64,000 bases of DNA from Massilistercora timonensis. GTDB taxonomy: Bacteria > Bacillota > Clostridia > Lachnospirales > Lachnospiraceae. Where the stretch lies: the NCBI RefSeq assembly GCF_900312975.1, contig NZ_LT990039.1, forward strand, positions 2,705,592 to 2,769,591, written 5' to 3'. Shown here piece after piece: positions 61,625 through 64,000 of the stretch. Every line of letters starts with the position of its first letter. The first letter of the stretch is position 1. Both the position numbers and the translations under genes were made by a program. The notes beneath the pieces are model-generated. The model saw nothing but the letters and a program-made list of their open reading frames with translations, searched no databases and was not told the origin of the DNA.

Positions 61625-64000
61625 ATGGCAGCAAACAATATTAAGGGAATCACAATCGAAATCGGCGGGAATACAACGGCTTTAGACAAGGCACTGAAAG
61701 ACGTTAATAAGCAAACAAGGAGTTTGCAGGCAGAATTAAGGGACGTCGATAAACTTTTAAAACTGGATCCCAAAAATACAGAACTTCTTGCGCAAAAACA
61801 AAAAATATTATCTGAAAGCATTTCTGCAACGTCGGAAAAACTTGACACGTTAAAAAAAGCGGAAGAACAGGTTCAGCAGCAGTTCGAGCGTGGGGAAGTT
61901 TCGGAACAGCAATATCGCGCCCTGCAGCGGGAAATTATTAAAACGTCCGAGGAATTAGACAGCCTGAAAGAAGCGTCAAAACAAGCTGAAAAAGCTATGG
62001 AAGGACTGCAAGGCGCTTCAGAACTGACCGGGAAAGAGTTAGACGAAGCGAAAGAAAAGTCAAATGAATTCAAGGAATCTATAAGCAGCGCGGCGGACGC
62101 GATAACAAAAGCGGGAGCAGTAGCCGGATCCGCGTTGGTAGCGGCGGCTACATATGCGACGAAATTTGAAACAGATTGCGACAAAGCGTTTAACACTTTA
62201 GTTACACAGACGGGCGCGGCTGATGATGAACTAGAGGGCTTAGAAGATAGCCTGATGAATATTTACAAGAACAATTTCGGGGAAAATATCGAAGATATCG
62301 CTGTCGCTATGGCAACCGTTAAGCAGCAGACCGGGCTTGCAAACGATGAATTGGAAAGCACCACGGAAACCGCCCTGTTAATGCGCGATACATTCGATAT
62401 AGACGTCAACGAAGGCGTTCGCGGTGTTACTGCGATGATGAAGCAATTCGGAATATCAGCGCAAGAAGCCTATAACCTTATGGCGCAGGGGGCGCGAAAG
62501 GGGTTAAATCAGAACGGAGATCTTGCGGATCAAATGGCAGAATACGCCGTTTACTATGCCGACATGGGATTTTCTGCGCAGGAAATGTTCAATATGATCT
62601 CCAACGGAGCGAAAGACGGAACATTTCAGATCGATTACCTGAATGACGCTGTGAAGGAATTCGGGATCCGGGTAAAGGACGGGACAGCCGACGACACATT
62701 CAAAGAATTAGGGCTTGACGTTGACGATCTAAAGTCGAAATTTACAGCAGGGGGCGACGGGGCGCGGGAAGCATTTACAATCGTAAACGACGCCTTGTTT
62801 TCGTGCGAAGATCAGGTTCAAAGAAATATTTTAGGCGTTACGCTTTACGGTACAAAGTGGGAAGATTTAGGAGAGGACGCGATCCGATCTTTAATAAATA
62901 CACAGGGCGAAATATCGAACACAACGGACGCCCTGTCAAAAATCAATGAACAGAAATACGACGATATCGGAAGTCAGATAGAAGGACTAGGGAGAAATAT
63001 AAACGCGGAACTTGCGAAACCGATCGGGGAAGAATTGCAGCCCGTCATCAGCAACGTTATTTCGGAAGTTCAGTCAAAACTTCCAGACGTCCGAAACATA
63101 TTATTGAACGTGATTTCAAAAGTGACAGAATTTGTTTCGTTTGTCGCAAAGAACGGAACGACGATCATTTCCATTATAGCAGGAATCGCCGCCGGAATGT
63201 TGGCGTGGAATGTTGTAAATATGATTCAAGGGCTTATTGCGGCGATAAAGGTATGGAAGGCGACGACGGAGGGCGTCACGATAGCGCAAAAGATACTGAA
63301 TACTGTTATGGCGGCGAATCCGATCGGAATCATTATAACATTGGTCGCAACGCTTGTTGCCGCGTTAGTCACATTATTCGCGACAAATGAGGATTTCCGA
63401 AATAAAGTGATTGCAGTATGGGAGCAGGTAAAAGAAACCGCGCTGAACGCGTTCGGCGCGATAGCGGATTTTTTTACGGTTACGATCCCGGCAGCCTTTA
63501 ATTCGGTCGTTAATTTCGTAAAGTCAAATTGGCAGGGGCTTTTATTACTGATCGTGAATCCGTTCGCGGGCGCCTTTAAATTATTATACGATAATTGCGA
63601 GGGGTTCAGAAATACAATTAACACACTGATCGAAAATATAAAGGCGTATTTTTCGGGATTGTGGGAAAATATTGTTCTGATTTTCCAAAATGTCGGACAG
63701 TGGTTTTCCGATAGATTCACGGAAGCATACACGGCGATAACGACAGTATTTTCGGGGATCGGACAGTGGTTTTCCGCCCGGTGGACGGATGTCAAGACCG
63801 CATTGTCTACGGTCGGTTCGTGGTTCCTGACAACGTTTCAGACAGCATACACGAACGTCACGAACGTTTTCCGGGGGATCGGACAGTGGTTTTCCGCCCG
63901 GTGGACGGATGTCAAGACCGCATTGTCTACGGTCGGTTCGTGGTTCCTGACAACGTTTCAGACAGCATACACGAACGTCACGAACGTTTTCCGGGGGATC
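61625..64000 (+). CDS. phage tail tape measure protein, N-terminal part (cut by window end)
   Basis: It is open from ATG 61625 to the last base, at least 792 residues. Coiled coil (TALDKALKDVNKQTRSLQAE) leads into the TP901-type tape measure core (ANDELESTTETALLMRDTFD, KGLNQNGDLADQMAEYAVYY). Hydrophobic helices follow near residues 520-590, then W/F-rich repeats begin. It sets tail length and helps DNA entry. Confidence 0.95.
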   Translation, partial: MAANNIKGITIEIGGNTTALDKALKDVNKQTRSLQAELRDVDKLLKLDPKNTELLAQKQKILSESISATSEKLDTLKKAEEQVQQQFERGEVSEQQYRALQREIIKTSEELDSLKEASKQAEKAMEGLQGASELTGKELDEAKEKSNEFKESISSAADAITKAGAVAGSALVAAATYATKFETDCDKAFNTLVTQTGAADDELEGLEDSLMNIYKNNFGENIEDIAVAMATVKQQTGLANDELESTTETALLMRDTFDIDVNEGVRGVTAMMKQFGISAQEAYNLMAQGARKGLNQNGDLADQMAEYAVYYADMGFSAQEMFNMISNGAKDGTFQIDYLNDAVKEFGIRVKDGTADDTFKELGLDVDDLKSKFTAGGDGAREAFTIVNDALFSCEDQVQRNILGVTLYGTKWEDLGEDAIRSLINTQGEISNTTDALSKINEQKYDDIGSQIEGLGRNINAELAKPIGEELQPVISNVISEVQSKLPDVRNILLNVISKVTEFVSFVAKNGTTIISIIAGIAAGMLAWNVVNMIQGLIAAIKVWKATTEGVTIAQKILNTVMAANPIGIIITLVATLVAALVTLFATNEDFRNKVIAVWEQVKETALNAFGAIADFFTVTIPAAFNSVVNFVKSNWQGLLLLIVNPFAGAFKLLYDNCEGFRNTINTLIENIKAYFSGLWENIVLIFQNVGQWFSDRFTEAYTAITTVFSGIGQWFSARWTDVKTALSTVGSWFLTTFQTAYTNVTNVFRGIGQWFSARWTDVKTALSTVGSWFLTTFQTAYTNVTNVFRGI
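63758..64000 (+). repeat. 120-bp tandem repeats in the tape measure gene
   Basis: The block starting ATCGGACAGTGGTTTTCC at 63758 repeats identically at 63878, and a third copy starts at the window end. Each encodes 40 residues with regular Trp and Phe (GQWFSARWTDVKTALST). A diverged 66-base relative precedes it at about 63692. Confidence 0.93.

Larger units (their letters stand above)
43550..64000 (+). mobile_element. tailed-phage prophage, left part (HK97-type, HUH Rep)
   Basis: About 35 consecutive + strand genes include phage regulators, methyltransferases, Rep, terminase, portal, protease, capsid, tail and tape measure genes. Composition changes at the boundary: GGCC, frequent in the host up to about 43,320, is not seen again. 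The left edge is set between the B3/B4 gene and the first phage gene. The right end lies outside. No integrase or lysis gene is seen in this part. Confidence 0.93.

Noticed and set aside
63226..63795. 189-codon minus-strand ORF in the tape measure region
   Set aside because: It lies fully inside the open tape measure frame and has no family features or start site.

Overview
The window reads as a stretch of chromosome from a spore-forming Clostridia bacterium, most likely a gut Lachnospiraceae. The reasons are moderately GC-rich DNA with strong GGAGG ribosome sites, a recA-recX-rny order, SpoIIM, GerA/SpoVAF-type and sigma-H proteins, T-box leaders in front of cysE-cysS and thrS, a Bacillus-type LexA box at recA, and several small proteins typical of that family. 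No species call is possible from the sequence alone.

Positions 1 to about 43,470 are ordinary core chromosome, mostly on the + strand. In order: the end of a GH13 glucosidase with a maltose-type acetyltransferase; recA-recX and RNase Y; ADP-ribose pyrophosphatase and SpoIIM; a divergent flavin reductase-rubredoxin; argS with an alanyl-tRNA editing protein; purL; gdhA; a tRNA-Val/tRNA-Met unit; ispF; a Cys T-box driving cysE-cysS-mrnC-rlmB-sigH; tRNA-Thr; glnS; a MocR regulator; cardiolipin synthase; purA; a Thr T-box driving a thioesterase and thrS; metA (residue pattern of the acetyl-CoA type); a degenerate tyrosine recombinase; an alanine/sodium symporter; dUTPase; a GerA-family germination protein; and a MATE-DegV-B3/B4 operon. 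Four copies of one near-perfect palindrome (GGGGACG.GGTATTTT arms) sit just behind host stop codons.

From about 43,550 to the window end lies the left part of a tailed-phage genome (prophage), entirely on the + strand and cut by the window edge inside the tape measure gene. The early part has an HTH protein, an XRE regulator, two DNA methyltransferases, a DUF6273-like protein and many small unknowns. Then comes an HUH rolling-circle type Rep protein, with a 1,413-bp tandem duplication that creates a second, shortened Rep and a second copy of its partner gene. The late part is an HK97-type module: HNH, terminase small and large, portal, ClpP-like protease, capsid, connectors, tail tube, tail chaperone with a -1 frameshift, and tape measure. 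No integrase is visible, so it may lie beyond the right edge.

The most unusual signals are in the phage part. (1) GGCC, very common in the host half, was not found once in about 20.5 kb of phage DNA, which looks like restriction-site avoidance. (2) Both methyltransferase genes are knocked out of frame exactly at long G runs (G9 and G8), the pattern of phase variation, although sequencing error must be excluded. (3) The decamer GGCAGCAGGA recurs seven times on one strand in different reading frames and just after stop codons. (4) An SOS box before rep matches the host recA LexA box at 13 of 14 bases on the opposite strand. (5) The Rep duplication has short-homology endpoints that place a truncated Rep behind a copied start site.
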